Source: Streptomyces sp. YS415 (GTDB lineage: Bacteria > Actinomycetota > Actinomycetes > Streptomycetales > Streptomycetaceae). From it: a stretch of 64,000 bases of DNA. Positions 8,636-17,289 of the stretch are shown one piece after another. The stretch lies in assembly GCF_023544665.1 (NCBI RefSeq), contig NZ_JAMJFL010000030.1, positions 1-64,000 of the forward strand, in the 5' to 3' direction. The number at the start of each line of letters is the position of its first letter. The stretch's first letter is position 1. Position numbers and translations under genes: made by a program. The notes beneath the pieces are model-generated. The model did not search any database. It had not been told where the DNA came from and saw only the letters and a program-made list of their open reading frames with translations.

Positions 8636-8762
8636 CGGCCACGGGCGCATCCGCCTGTCCTCACCCCGTTAGACTCGGCCTTTGGCACCTTTGCGTCCCG
8701 GAGACGGCCCACTGAGTCGGTGACGGGGACCTTCAGCCAGCCAATCGGAAGCACGGGAAGAG

Positions 8763-9884
8763 ATGTCGGCACCGAATAAGTCGTACGACCCTGTAGAGGT
8801 CGAGGCGTTGAAACCGGAAGAGATCGAGCGCATGCGGGACGAGGCGCTCGCCGCCTTCGCCGCCGCGGACTCGCTCGACAAGCTCCAGGAGGCCAAGGTC
8901 GCCCACACCGGGGGCACCTCCCCGCTGGCCCTCGCCAACCGCGAGATCGGCGCCCTGCCCCCGCACGCCAAGGCCGCCGCCGGAAAGCTGGTCGGCCAGG
9001 CCCGCGGCGCCGTCAACAAGGCGCTGGCCGCCCGCCAGACCGAGCTGGAGGCCGAGCGCGACGCCCGGGTGCTGGTCGAGGAGGCGGTGGACGTCACGCT
9101 GCCCTTCGACCGGGTACCGGCCGGCGCCCGCCACCCGCTGACCACGCTCTCGGAGCGCATCGAGGACATCTTCGTGGCCATGGGCTACGAGGTCGCCGAG
9201 GGCCCCCAGGTCGAGGCCGAGTGGTTCAACTTCGACGCCCTCAACATCGGCCCGGACCACCCGGCGCGCGGCGAGGCGGACACCTTCTTCGTCGAGGGCC
9301 CGCAGGGCGGCACCGAGTCCGGTGTCGTGCTGCGTACCCACACCTCGCCCGTCCAGATCCGCTCGCTGCTCGACCGCGAGCTGCCCGTGTACGTGATCTG
9401 CCCGGGCCGCGTGTACCGCACCGACGAGCTGGACGCCACCCACACCCCGGTCTTCCACCAGGTCGAGCTGCTCGCGGTCGACGAGGGCCTCACCATGGCG
9501 GACCTCAAGGGCACGCTGGACCACATGGTGCAGTCCCTGTTCGGCGAGGGCATGAAGACCCGGCTGCGGCCGAACTTCTTCCCGTTCACCGAGCCGTCCG
9601 CCGAGATGGACATGGTGTGCTACGTCTGCCGCGGCGAGTCCGTCGGCAACCCCGACCGGCCCTGCCGCACCTGCTCCAGCGAGGGCTGGATCGAGCTGGG
9701 CGGCTGCGGCATGGTCAACCCGCGGGTGCTCACCGCCTGCGGCATCGACCCGGAGCGCTACAGCGGCTTCGCCTTCGGGTTCGGCATCGAGCGGATGCTG
9801 ATGTTCCGCCACAACGTCGAGGACATGCGAGACATGGTCGAGGGTGACGTCCGGTTCACCCGGCCGTTCGGGATGGAGATCTGA
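8763..9884 (+). CDS. pheS: Phenylalanyl-tRNA synthetase alpha subunit
   Basis: 373 residues. An N-terminal coiled-coil (EIERMRDEALAAFAAADSLDKLQEAKV) is followed by the class II catalytic core: motif 2 around GRVYRTDELDATHTPVFHQVE, motif 3 as GFAFGFGIERMLMFRHNVEDMRD, and a CxxC-type segment (CYVCRGESVGNP, CRTCSSEGW). With PheT it forms the alpha2-beta2 enzyme charging tRNA-Phe. The stop TGA shares its last base with the pheT ATG, so the two are translationally coupled. I saw no T-box or leader peptide upstream. Confidence 0.97.
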   Translation: MSAPNKSYDPVEVEALKPEEIERMRDEALAAFAAADSLDKLQEAKVAHTGGTSPLALANREIGALPPHAKAAAGKLVGQARGAVNKALAARQTELEAERDARVLVEEAVDVTLPFDRVPAGARHPLTTLSERIEDIFVAMGYEVAEGPQVEAEWFNFDALNIGPDHPARGEADTFFVEGPQGGTESGVVLRTHTSPVQIRSLLDRELPVYVICPGRVYRTDELDATHTPVFHQVELLAVDEGLTMADLKGTLDHMVQSLFGEGMKTRLRPNFFPFTEPSAEMDMVCYVCRGESVGNPDRPCRTCSSEGWIELGGCGMVNPRVLTACGIDPERYSGFAFGFGIERMLMFRHNVEDMRDMVEGDVRFTRPFGMEI

Positions 9885-12397
9885 TGCGGGTCCCGCTTTC
9901 CTGGCTGCGGGAGTACGTCGACCTGCCGGCCACCGAGACCGGCCGCGATGTGCAGGCCAAGCTCATTTCGGCCGGCCTCGAGGTCGAGACGGTCGAGCAG
10001 CTCGGCGACGGCCTCAAGGGCCCGCTGGTCGTCGGGCAGGTGCTGACCATCGAGGAGCTGGAGGGCTTCAAGAAGCCGATCCGCTTCTGCACCGTCGACG
10101 TCGGCACCGCCAACGGCACGGGTGAGCCCCAGGAGATCGTCTGCGGCGCCCGGAACTTCCAGGCCGGTGACAAGGTCGTGGTCGTGCTGCCCGGCGCCGA
10201 GCTGCCCGGCGGCTTCGCGATCTCCGCGCGCAAGACCTACGGCCGCACCTCGCACGGCATGATCTGCTCCAGCGACGAGCTGGGCATGGGCGACGACGGC
10301 ACCAAGGGCATCATCGTGCTGCCGCCGGAGACCGAGGTCGGCAAGGACGCCATCGAGCTGCTGGAACTGGTCGACGAGGTCCTGGACATCGCCGTCACCG
10401 CCAACCGCGGCGACTGCCTGTCCATCCGCGGCGTCGCCCGCGAGACCGCCATCGCCTACGGCCTGCCGCTGCGCGACCCGGCGCTGCTCGACGTCCCGGC
10501 CCCGAACGCCTTCGGCTACCCGGTGAAGGTCTCCGAGCCCCTGGGGTGCGACCGCTTCACCGCGCGCACGGTCACCGGTCTGAGCGCCGAGGCGCGCTCC
10601 CCGATCTGGCTCAAGCGCCGGCTGCAGAAGGTCGGCATGCGCCCGATCTCGCTCGCCGTCGACGTCACCAACTACGTGATGATGGAGCTCGGCCAGCCGC
10701 TGCACGCCTACGACCGCAAGCTGGTCCAGGGCACGATCGGCGTCCGCCGCGCGGCCGAGGGCGAGAAGATCGTCACCCTCGACGGCACCGAGCGGAAGCT
10801 GCACGCCGAGGACCTGGTGATCACCGACGACCGCGGCCCGATCGGCCTCGCCGGTGTCATGGGCGGCGCGAACACCGAGATCGCCGACCATGACGACGTG
10901 GACAACGCCTCGACCGACGTGGTCATCGAGGCCGCGCACTTCGACGCCGTGGCGATCGCGCGTACGGCCCGCCGTCACAAGCTGTCCTCCGAGGCGTCCC
11001 GCCGCTTCGAGCGCGGGGTCGACCCCATGGCCGCGGCGGCGGCCGCCCAGCGCACCGTCGACCTGCTGGTGCTGCTCGCGGGCGGCACCGCCGAGGCCGG
11101 TGTCACCGAGGTCATCGCCCCGTCCGCGCCGCACACCATCACGGTCGCGGCGGACCACCCGGACAAGGTCGCCGGTGTCGAGTACGGCCGCGAGACTGTC
11201 GTACGCCGCCTCCAGGAGGTCGGCTGCGACGTCTACGGGCAGGACGAGCTGATCGTCACCGTCCCGTCCTGGCGGCCCGACCTGCTGGAGCAGAACGACC
11301 TCGCGGAGGAGGTCATCCGGCTCGAGGGCTACGAGAACCTGCCCTCCACGCTGCCCAAGCCGCCGTCCGGCCGGGGCCTGACCCACCGCCAGCGGCTGCA
11401 CCGGCGCGTCGGCCGCGCCCTGGCCGGTGCCGGGTACGTCGAGGCGCCGAACTACCCGTTCGTCGGTGAGCAGGTCTTCGACCAGCTCGGTCTCGACGCC
11501 GGTGACCCGGCACGCCGGGTCGTGAAGCTGACCAACCCGCTCAACGACGAGGAGCCCGCGCTCCGTACGACGCTGCTGCCGGGCCTGCTCGGCGCGCTGC
11601 GGCGCAACGACGGCCGGGGCTCGCACGACCTGGCCCTGTTCGAGACCGGCCTGGTCTTCCTGCCGCGCGAGGAGCAGCGGGTCGCCGCGCACCTGCCGGT
11701 GGACCGGCGTCCGACCGACGAGGAGATCGCCGCGCTCGACGCCGTACTGCCCGAGCAGCCGCGCCAAGTCGCCGTCGTCCTCGCGGGCGCCCGCGAGCAG
11801 GCCGGCTGGTGGGGCGCGGGCCGTCCGGCCGGGTGGGCCGACGCGGTGCAGGCCGCGCGGACCGTGGCCGCCGAGGCGGGCGCGGAGCTGATCGTGCGGC
11901 CCGGGCAGTACGGGCCGTGGCATCCGGGCCGGTGCGCCGAGCTGGCGGTGGCCGTCGACGGTGCCGAGCGGGTCGTGGGCCACGCCGGTGAGCTGCACCC
12001 GCGCGTCCTCAAGGCGCTGGGCCTGCCCGCGCGCACCTGCGCGATGGAGCTGGACCTGGACGCGCTGGAGCAGGTGGGCGACGGGGTGCCGCAGGCGCCG
12101 GGCATCTCCACGTTCCCGGTCGCCACGCAGGATGTCGCCCTCGTCGTCGACACGTTCGTGCCGCACGCCGATGTGGAGGCCGCGCTGCGCGAGGGCGCGG
12201 GGGCCCTGCTGGAGGCCATCCGGCTGTTCGACGTGTACGAGAACGCGGAGCAGCTCGGCGACGGCAAGAAGTCGCTGGCGTACGCGCTGCGCTTCCGGGC
12301 GTCGGATCGCACGCTGACCGTGGACGAGGCGTCGGCCGCCCGGGACGCGGCGGTCGCCCTCGCGGGTGAGCGGACCGGGGCCGTGTTGAGGGGCTAG
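9884..12397 (+). CDS. pheT: Phenylalanyl-tRNA synthetase beta subunit
   Basis: 837 residues, normal for the long beta subunit. In order: N-terminal tRNA-binding OB fold (about 40-150, VGQVLTIEELEGFKKPIRFCTVDVG), the B3/B4 editing domain (about 210-390), B5 (about 405-480), the catalytic-like core, and the C-terminal anticodon-binding FDX-ACB domain (FPVATQDVALVVDTFVPHADVEAAL). It recognises tRNA-Phe and removes mischarged Tyr. It overlaps pheS by one base and is followed by a strong hairpin. Confidence 0.97.
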   Translation: MRVPLSWLREYVDLPATETGRDVQAKLISAGLEVETVEQLGDGLKGPLVVGQVLTIEELEGFKKPIRFCTVDVGTANGTGEPQEIVCGARNFQAGDKVVVVLPGAELPGGFAISARKTYGRTSHGMICSSDELGMGDDGTKGIIVLPPETEVGKDAIELLELVDEVLDIAVTANRGDCLSIRGVARETAIAYGLPLRDPALLDVPAPNAFGYPVKVSEPLGCDRFTARTVTGLSAEARSPIWLKRRLQKVGMRPISLAVDVTNYVMMELGQPLHAYDRKLVQGTIGVRRAAEGEKIVTLDGTERKLHAEDLVITDDRGPIGLAGVMGGANTEIADHDDVDNASTDVVIEAAHFDAVAIARTARRHKLSSEASRRFERGVDPMAAAAAAQRTVDLLVLLAGGTAEAGVTEVIAPSAPHTITVAADHPDKVAGVEYGRETVVRRLQEVGCDVYGQDELIVTVPSWRPDLLEQNDLAEEVIRLEGYENLPSTLPKPPSGRGLTHRQRLHRRVGRALAGAGYVEAPNYPFVGEQVFDQLGLDAGDPARRVVKLTNPLNDEEPALRTTLLPGLLGALRRNDGRGSHDLALFETGLVFLPREEQRVAAHLPVDRRPTDEEIAALDAVLPEQPRQVAVVLAGAREQAGWWGAGRPAGWADAVQAARTVAAEAGAELIVRPGQYGPWHPGRCAELAVAVDGAERVVGHAGELHPRVLKALGLPARTCAMELDLDALEQVGDGVPQAPGISTFPVATQDVALVVDTFVPHADVEAALREGAGALLEAIRLFDVYENAEQLGDGKKSLAYALRFRASDRTLTVDEASAARDAAVALAGERTGAVLRG

Positions 12398-12405
12398 CGG
12401 GTTAC

Positions 12406-12423
12406 CTCACTCGTTCGAGTGAG
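12406..12423. promoter_or_regulatory. 8-2-8 inverted repeat downstream of pheT
   Basis: CTCACTCG-TT-CGAGTGAG is a perfect dyad with 8-base arms, 9 bases after the pheT stop and 41 bases before the terminator hairpin. The 2-base centre suits a protein site better than an RNA loop. No known operator is recognised. Confidence 0.35.
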
Positions 12424-12463
12424 AACTGGTGGTGAAGTGGTCCTCTCGGGCCATGCGGTCGAC

Positions 12464-12499
12464 AGAATCGGACCGGCCTTTCGGGGTCGGTCCGATTCT
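12464..12499 (+). terminator. Terminator after pheT
   Basis: AGAATCGGACCG (from 12464) pairs perfectly with CGGTCCGATTCT (to 12499) around a short loop. It lies 34 bases before the phosphatase ATG, so that gene either reads through it or has its promoter inside this gap. Confidence 0.75.
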
Positions 12500-12532
12500 G
12501 CGTTGACGGGGCCTACTTGGGGGGCCATCGGC

Positions 12533-13594
12533 ATGATCCGCATCAAGGCTGTGTTTCCCCGTCGGCTGCTCGCGCTGGGTCTGCCCACCGCCTGGGGCGC
12601 GTTGGCGATCACCTACAAGCTCACCTGTCCGCTGGCCCAGCAGGACGGCATCGAGGCCCGCGCGGTCACCAGCGCCGTCTTCTTCGCGGTCGGCACCGGA
12701 CTGATACTCCATGTCCGGCAGGCGCTGCTGCGGGAGCTGCGGCAGATCCGCCGGGTCGCCGGCGTCGCGCAGAGCGCGCTGCTGCGGCCACTGCCGCCGC
12801 GGATCGACGGACTGAACATCGCCGCCACCCAGCTCTCCGCCGACCGGGGGGCCTCGGTGGGCGGGGACCTGTACGAGGTCATCGCGACCGAGCACGGGGT
12901 GCGGGTGGTGATGGGTGACGTACGAGGACACGGCATGGCCGCCGTCGGTACGGCCGCGGCGCTCCTCGGCAGCTTTCGCGAGGCGGTCCACGACGAACCC
13001 GACCTGGGCCGGGTGCTGCGCCGTCTGGAGCGGGCCCTGGCCCGCCACTTGCGCGAGCGCGCCCGGGACGACCACCCCGCGGCGGAGGAGTTCGCGACGG
13101 TCCTGCTGCTGGAGATCGGCGAGGACGGCGAGGTGCGGGCCCTCAACTGCGGTCATCCGTGGCCGTATCTGGTGAGCGGCGCGACGGTCGAGCTGCTGGC
13201 CCGGGCGGATCCGCTGCCGCCCCTCGGCCCGTTCCCTCTCCCGCACGAGCTGACGGCCGCGCACGCGGGGCGCGTGCTGCCGGGCGAGGCGCTGGTGCTC
13301 TACACGGACGGCGCCGAGGAGGCACGCGACGGGCGTGGCCGGTTCTTTTCCTTACGGACGGCCCTGGCGGGCGCGGTCCGCACCCGCCCCAGCTCCCCGC
13401 AGATGATTCTCCGTACGGTAGTGAGCGCGCTGATGCGTCACGCGGGCGGCACCCCCTCCGACGACATCGCCCTGCTGATCCTGCGGAACGACCGAACTCA
13501 GCTGACTCGGGACTCCGCAGGGGCGCGGGGAACTGCGCGACCAGCCACATCAACCCCGCAGCCGACAACGCACCTTGGGCGCAACGGCGTCTAG
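12533..13594 (+). CDS. PP2C/SpoIIE-type phosphatase with N-terminal membrane helices (TTA codon)
   Basis: 353 residues from ATG 12533. Two hydrophobic segments (LLALGLPTAWGALAITYKL; AVTSAVFFAVGTGLILHV) precede the SpoIIE domain: SVGGDLYEVI, VRVVMGDVRGHGMAAV, GEALVLYTDGAEEARD and PSDDIALLILR hold the metal-binding aspartates. Such enzymes dephosphorylate anti-anti-sigma factors and other phosphoproteins. Leu274 is a TTA codon (13352-13354), implying bldA dependence. The last 30 or so residues (from about TRDSAGARGTARP) are translated from a dispersed intergenic repeat, so the natural C-terminus is probably near RNDRTQL. Confidence 0.88.
   Translation: MIRIKAVFPRRLLALGLPTAWGALAITYKLTCPLAQQDGIEARAVTSAVFFAVGTGLILHVRQALLRELRQIRRVAGVAQSALLRPLPPRIDGLNIAATQLSADRGASVGGDLYEVIATEHGVRVVMGDVRGHGMAAVGTAAALLGSFREAVHDEPDLGRVLRRLERALARHLRERARDDHPAAEEFATVLLLEIGEDGEVRALNCGHPWPYLVSGATVELLARADPLPPLGPFPLPHELTAAHAGRVLPGEALVLYTDGAEEARDGRGRFFSLRTALAGAVRTRPSSPQMILRTVVSALMRHAGGTPSDDIALLILRNDRTQLTRDSAGARGTARPATSTPQPTTHLGRNGV
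13516..13570. repeat. Dispersed Streptomyces intergenic repeat, copy inside a CDS end
   Basis: The segment contains GGGGCGCGGGGAACTGCGCG followed by a CCAGCCACATCAACCCCGCA-type tail, a motif I know to be scattered between genes in Streptomyces genomes. Here it lies in frame at the 3' end of the phosphatase gene. A related core lies at 37316-37335. Confidence 0.55.
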
Positions 13595-13799
13595 TCGCAC
13601 CGCCCAGCCCCCGGCGGGGCCGCCGCACTGTACGAGGGGGAGCCGGCGGCCCGGCCGGCCTCTTGCGAGGCATTTCAGTCAACCGGCTGGAAACTCTCCG
13701 CGACAGTGCGCACACGGTACGGATGCGAGCACTCCGTTCACACCCCGTGTGAAGCCGGAACCACTACTCTGACGGCACCGAGCCACCCGGGGGGCATAT

Positions 13800-15140
13800 A
13801 TGCAGCCCAACACTCTGCTCGACGCGATCCTGGACGAGGCGGGGATCTCGCACGCGGGGCTGGCAGCACACGTGAACCAGGCCGGACGGGCGCGCGGACT
13901 CGCGCTCAGGTACGAACACACCGCCGTGGCACGGTGGTTGAAGGGGCAGCGGCCGCGCGGTCAAGTCCCGGACCTGATCTGCGAGGTGCTGGCCGGCCGC
14001 CTCCAACGCCCGGTCACCCTCGACGACATCGGACTCGGCGTACCCGGCGAGCCCTCCGCCCCGCACACCACCTCGCTGTCCGGGTTCGTCGAGCGGGCCA
14101 CCGCGCTGTGGCGCTCCGACGAGCAGCAGCGCCCGCACATCCTCGGCGCGCCCGCCGTCACCGGCACCCCCGCCGTGATGCCGGTGTGGGAGTGGGAGAA
14201 CCCGCCCGAGGACGTGGACGTCTCGCGCGGCGGCCGGCACCGGGTCACGCCCGCCGACCTGCAGATGCTGCGGGCCGCCCGCACCCACTACGAGCAGATG
14301 TACCGCAAGGCGGGCGGCATCGCGACCCGTACCCGGATCGTCGGCTTCCTCAACGCCGAGGCCGCCCCGCTGCTGCGCGGCAGCTACACCGACGCCATCG
14401 GCCGCCAACTGCACCGCGCCACCGGCGGTCTGGTGGCCGTCGCCGGGATCTGCGCCTACGACTCCGACGCCCACGGCCTGGCCCAGCGCTACTTCCACCA
14501 GGCGCTGCGGCTCGCGAAGGCCAGCGGCGACCGGGGGCTCGGCGCCTACGTGATCGCCCTGCTGGTCAACCAGGCGCTGTTCATGCGGGAGTTCCGCCAG
14601 GCCGTCGCCTTCGCGGAGGCCGCGCTGCGCGCCGCGGGCCGGCACATCACCCCGGCGCTCGCCTCGGACCTGTACGCGATGCAGGCGAAGGCGTACGCGC
14701 ACCTCGGTGACGGCACGAGCGCCCTGTCCTGCATCCGGCGTGCCGAGCAGGCCGCCGAACGCATCCGGCGCGGATACGAGCCCGACGAGACGGGCTATGT
14801 CCAGCCGGGGCTCGTCAACGTCCAGGTGGCGGAGGCGCTGCTGAGCCTGGGCGAACTCGCGGCGGCCGGGGAGCACGCGGCCGCGGCCGTCGACAACCCC
14901 GCCCATGACCGCGGCCGGGTGCACCGGCTCGCCATGCTGAGCACGATCGAGCTGCGCCAGGGCCATGCCGACAAGGCCGTGGCCACCGCGGTGCAGATGG
15001 CCGAACAGGCGAGGGGAATGGAGTCCCAGCGGCTGCGCGACAGACTCCGCGCGGTACGCGAATACCTGGTGCGCAGCGGCTGCGCGGGCACCTCCGAGGC
15101 CGCGGAACTCATCGACGGCGCACTACGCGTACCGCTGTAG
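13800..15140 (+). CDS. NsdA-like TPR regulator
   Basis: 446 residues, no membrane helix. The N-terminus (TLLDAILDEAGISHAGLAAHVNQ, then YEHTAVARWLKGQRPRGQVPDLI) has the look of a helix-turn-helix-like domain; the rest (about 170-440) is made of TPR-like helical pairs (YFHQALRLAKASGDRGLGAY, ALSCIRRAEQAAERI). This layout matches the Streptomyces NsdA family, whose founding member represses antibiotic production and sporulation. The assignment to that family is from memory of the N-terminal pattern; the target genes cannot be inferred. The upstream gap of 205 bases holds no recognisable operator. Confidence 0.7.
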   Translation: MQPNTLLDAILDEAGISHAGLAAHVNQAGRARGLALRYEHTAVARWLKGQRPRGQVPDLICEVLAGRLQRPVTLDDIGLGVPGEPSAPHTTSLSGFVERATALWRSDEQQRPHILGAPAVTGTPAVMPVWEWENPPEDVDVSRGGRHRVTPADLQMLRAARTHYEQMYRKAGGIATRTRIVGFLNAEAAPLLRGSYTDAIGRQLHRATGGLVAVAGICAYDSDAHGLAQRYFHQALRLAKASGDRGLGAYVIALLVNQALFMREFRQAVAFAEAALRAAGRHITPALASDLYAMQAKAYAHLGDGTSALSCIRRAEQAAERIRRGYEPDETGYVQPGLVNVQVAEALLSLGELAAAGEHAAAAVDNPAHDRGRVHRLAMLSTIELRQGHADKAVATAVQMAEQARGMESQRLRDRLRAVREYLVRSGCAGTSEAAELIDGALRVPL

Positions 15141-15215
15141 GCCGGTGCTCGACCACCGACAGTTCATAGTCCCTGCTGCGATATTGCCACTTACTCGACG
15201 GAAGGTGGCAGAACC

Positions 15216-15761
15216 GTGCAGTGGACGAAACAGAACGAACAAACTGTGTACTCAAATCGCTGGTTCCGGGTCAATCTCGCGGATGTCGAACTGCCGGACG
15301 GCCGGCACCTGGACCACTTCCTGATCCGGCTGCGGCCGGTCGCCGTGGCCACGGTGGTCAACGAGGCCAACGAGGTCCTGCTCCTGTGGCGGCACCGCTT
15401 CATCACCGACAGCTGGGGGTGGGAACTCGCGGCCGGAGTGGTCGAGGACGGCGAGGACATCGCCGTAGCCGCCGCCAGGGAACTGGAGGAGGAGACCGGC
15501 TGGCGGCCGGGACCGCTGCACCACCTCATGAGCGTGGAGCCGTCCAACGGACTCACCGACGCCCGGCACCACATCTACTGGGCCGACGAGGGTGAGTACG
15601 TCGGGCACCCCGTGGACGACTTCGAGTCGGACCGCCGGGAATGGGTCCCTCTCAAGCTCGTTCCCGACATGGTCGCCCGTGGGGAGGTCCCGGCCGCCAA
15701 CATGGCGGCCGCGTTACTCCTGCTGCACCACCTCAGGCTCGGGCAGGACGCGTTGCCCTGA
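15216..15761 (+). CDS. NUDIX hydrolase (TTA codon)
   Basis: 181 residues from GTG 15216 with GGAAGGTGG upstream. The Nudix box is complete: G74 xxxxx E80 xxxxxxx R88-E89-L-E-E92-E93-T-G95-W96, the residues that bind divalent metal and hydrolyse a nucleoside diphosphate linked to another group. The surrounding pattern (WFRVNLADVELPDG, LLLWRHRFITDSWGWELAAG) is that of ADP-ribose pyrophosphatase-like enzymes; the substrate is not decided by sequence. Leu167 is encoded by TTA (15714-15716), so translation should need bldA tRNA. It follows the NsdA-like gene by 75 bases. Confidence 0.88.
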   Translation: MQWTKQNEQTVYSNRWFRVNLADVELPDGRHLDHFLIRLRPVAVATVVNEANEVLLLWRHRFITDSWGWELAAGVVEDGEDIAVAAARELEEETGWRPGPLHHLMSVEPSNGLTDARHHIYWADEGEYVGHPVDDFESDRREWVPLKLVPDMVARGEVPAANMAAALLLLHHLRLGQDALP

Positions 15762-15783
15762 TCCCCCCGCCGCGCCCCGCGAG

Positions 15784-16041
15784 CTAATTGCCGATGGCCT
15801 GCCAGATCGCTACGACGAGCGCGCCCAGCGCGGTCAGCGCCGCCACCGCGGGCAGCGGCCAGCGGGCGTGCTCCAGGGCGACGATGCGCGCGGACAGGTC
15901 ATCGAGTTCCTTGCATGTCTCCTCGGTGCGATGACTGAGCAGGGCCAGGCCGCCCTCGACGCGGGCGTAAGCCACATCGAGGCGACGGCGTAACTCTGCG
16001 AGTTCTCCATTGACCACGGGATGCTCGGGGTCGGCGGTCAC
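15784..16041 (-). CDS. Small coiled-coil protein with C-terminal membrane helix
   Basis: 85 residues from GTG 16041, chosen because AAGGAG stands 7 bases upstream. A charged helical region with heptad character (ELAELRRRLDVAYARVEGG, then TCKELDDLSARIVALEH) is followed by one membrane helix (LPAVAALTALGALVVAIW). The layout resembles XhlA-type cell-surface or holin-associated proteins of phages and bacilli, but there is no neighbouring lysis gene, so this is only a likeness. It is convergent with the NUDIX gene. Confidence 0.6.
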   Translation of the reverse strand: MTADPEHPVVNGELAELRRRLDVAYARVEGGLALLSHRTEETCKELDDLSARIVALEHARWPLPAVAALTALGALVVAIWQAIGN

Positions 16042-16182
16042 GAGTCCGCTCCTTTCCGTAGTCGTCACATCCCTGCGTGCGCTCTTGCATGCGCATGAAG
16101 AGTCAACTCGCCTGGTGGGCGCGTGGGGAGAGTGTGCGACGGGCATATGCGAGCCCGGCGCGCACACGGTGTGTGAATGCCG

Positions 16183-16214
16183 CGGGCCCGGCACTCTTCG
16201 GAGCGCCGGGCCCG
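16183..16214 (-). terminator. Terminator after the 3-hydroxybutyryl-CoA dehydrogenase gene
   Basis: CGGGCCCGGC (16183-16192) pairs perfectly with GCCGGGCCCG (16205-16214) around a 12-base loop, about 50 bases past the stop of the minus-strand gene. Confidence 0.65.
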
Positions 16215-16222
16215 TGTTCGTC

Positions 16223-16265
16223 GCACTGTGTAATCAGCACCCTGCATCGGGCACTGTGCAATCAG
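16223..16265. repeat. Imperfect 15-bp direct repeat at a stop codon
   Basis: GCACTGTGTAATCAG (16223-16237) recurs as GCACTGTGCAATCAG (16251-16265), 28 bases apart with one mismatch. The second copy contains the stop codon of the minus-strand dehydrogenase. Confidence 0.6.
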
Positions 16266-17119
16266 TAGCTGTAGAACCCCGAACCGGACTTGCGGCCGAG
16301 GCGGCCGGCGTCGACCATGCGCTGGAGCAGCGGGGGAGCGGCATACAGCGGCTCCTTGTACTCCTCGTACATCGAGTAGGCGACCGAGGCGACGGTGTCC
16401 AGGCCGATCAGGTCGGACAGCTTCAGCGGGCCCATCGGGTGGGCGCAGCCGAGCTCCATGCCGTTGTCGATGTCCTCGCGGCTGGCGATGCCCGACTCGA
16501 ACATCCGGATAGCGGAGAGCAGGTAGGGGATCAGCAGCGCGTTCACCACGAAGCCGGAGCGGTCCTGGGCGCGGATGGCGTGCTTGCCGAGCACCTTCTC
16601 GGTGAAGACCTGAGCGCGGCTGAGCGTGCCCTCGGAGGTGGTGAGCGCCGGGATCAGCTCGACCAGCTGCTGCACCGGGGCCGGGTTGAAGAAGTGGATG
16701 CCGATGACCTGGTCGGGCCGCGAGGTGGCGACCGCGAGCTTCACCAGCGGGATGGAGGAGGTGTTCGAGGCCAGGATGGCGTCCGGCCGGGTCACGACCT
16801 GGTCCAGCACCTGGAAGATCTCGGTTTTGACCTGCTCGTTCTCCACGACGGCCTCGATCACCAGGTCGCGGTCCGCGAACTCGCCGAGGTCGGTGGTGAA
16901 GCTGAGCCGGGCCTGGGTGGCCGCCAGCTCGTCGTCGCTGATCTTGCCGCGCTCGGCGGCCTTGGCCAGGGAGTTGAACAGCCGGGTCCGGCCGATCTCC
17001 AGGGCCTCGCCGGTGGTCTCGGCGACCTTCACGTCCAGCCCGGACCGGGCGCACACCTCCGCGATGCCGGCTCCCATCTGGCCGCAGCCCACCACTCCGA
17101 CGCGTTCGATGTCGGTCAC
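16262..17119 (-). CDS. hbd: 3-hydroxybutyryl-CoA dehydrogenase
   Basis: 285 residues. The Rossmann NAD site GVVGCGQMGAGIAE opens the protein; NTSSIP, the catalytic His in GIHFFNPAPVQQLVEL, and DRSGFVVNALLIPY followed by the C-terminal domain (GCAHPMGPLKLSDLIGLD) complete the short-chain 3-hydroxyacyl-CoA dehydrogenase pattern. It interconverts acetoacetyl-CoA and 3-hydroxybutyryl-CoA in butyrate/PHB or ethylmalonyl-CoA metabolism. It is monocistronic, divergent from the GHL10 gene and ended by a hairpin at 16183-16214. Confidence 0.93.
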   Translation of the reverse strand: MTDIERVGVVGCGQMGAGIAEVCARSGLDVKVAETTGEALEIGRTRLFNSLAKAAERGKISDDELAATQARLSFTTDLGEFADRDLVIEAVVENEQVKTEIFQVLDQVVTRPDAILASNTSSIPLVKLAVATSRPDQVIGIHFFNPAPVQQLVELIPALTTSEGTLSRAQVFTEKVLGKHAIRAQDRSGFVVNALLIPYLLSAIRMFESGIASREDIDNGMELGCAHPMGPLKLSDLIGLDTVASVAYSMYEEYKEPLYAAPPLLQRMVDAGRLGRKSGSGFYSY

Positions 17120-17289
17120 ATCGTCCCTTTCGCTGAACTTCGGCTGTGGCAGGACCCCGGGTCGCGGTGCCTGCTCCGTTCGTGCACGTTACCGCCAAGT
17201 ATCGATGATCGATCGCCGGGGTGGGGGCATCCTGGGGCGTGAAGACGATCCGTGACGGTGCGGATCCGCAGTGCGATGGGGGTGCGCAG

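Noticed and set aside
8636..8762. T-box or Phe-rich leader peptide before pheST.
   Set aside because: No T-box core and no run of Phe codons in the 127-base gap.
9758..12166. An 802-codon minus-strand frame over pheT.
   Set aside because: Antisense shadow of pheT; composition (Gly/Arg/Leu/Val-rich, no motifs) is typical of such frames.
15784..16041. Phage lysis or holin gene.
   Set aside because: The coiled-coil plus helix layout is only suggestive and no endolysin or other phage gene is adjacent.
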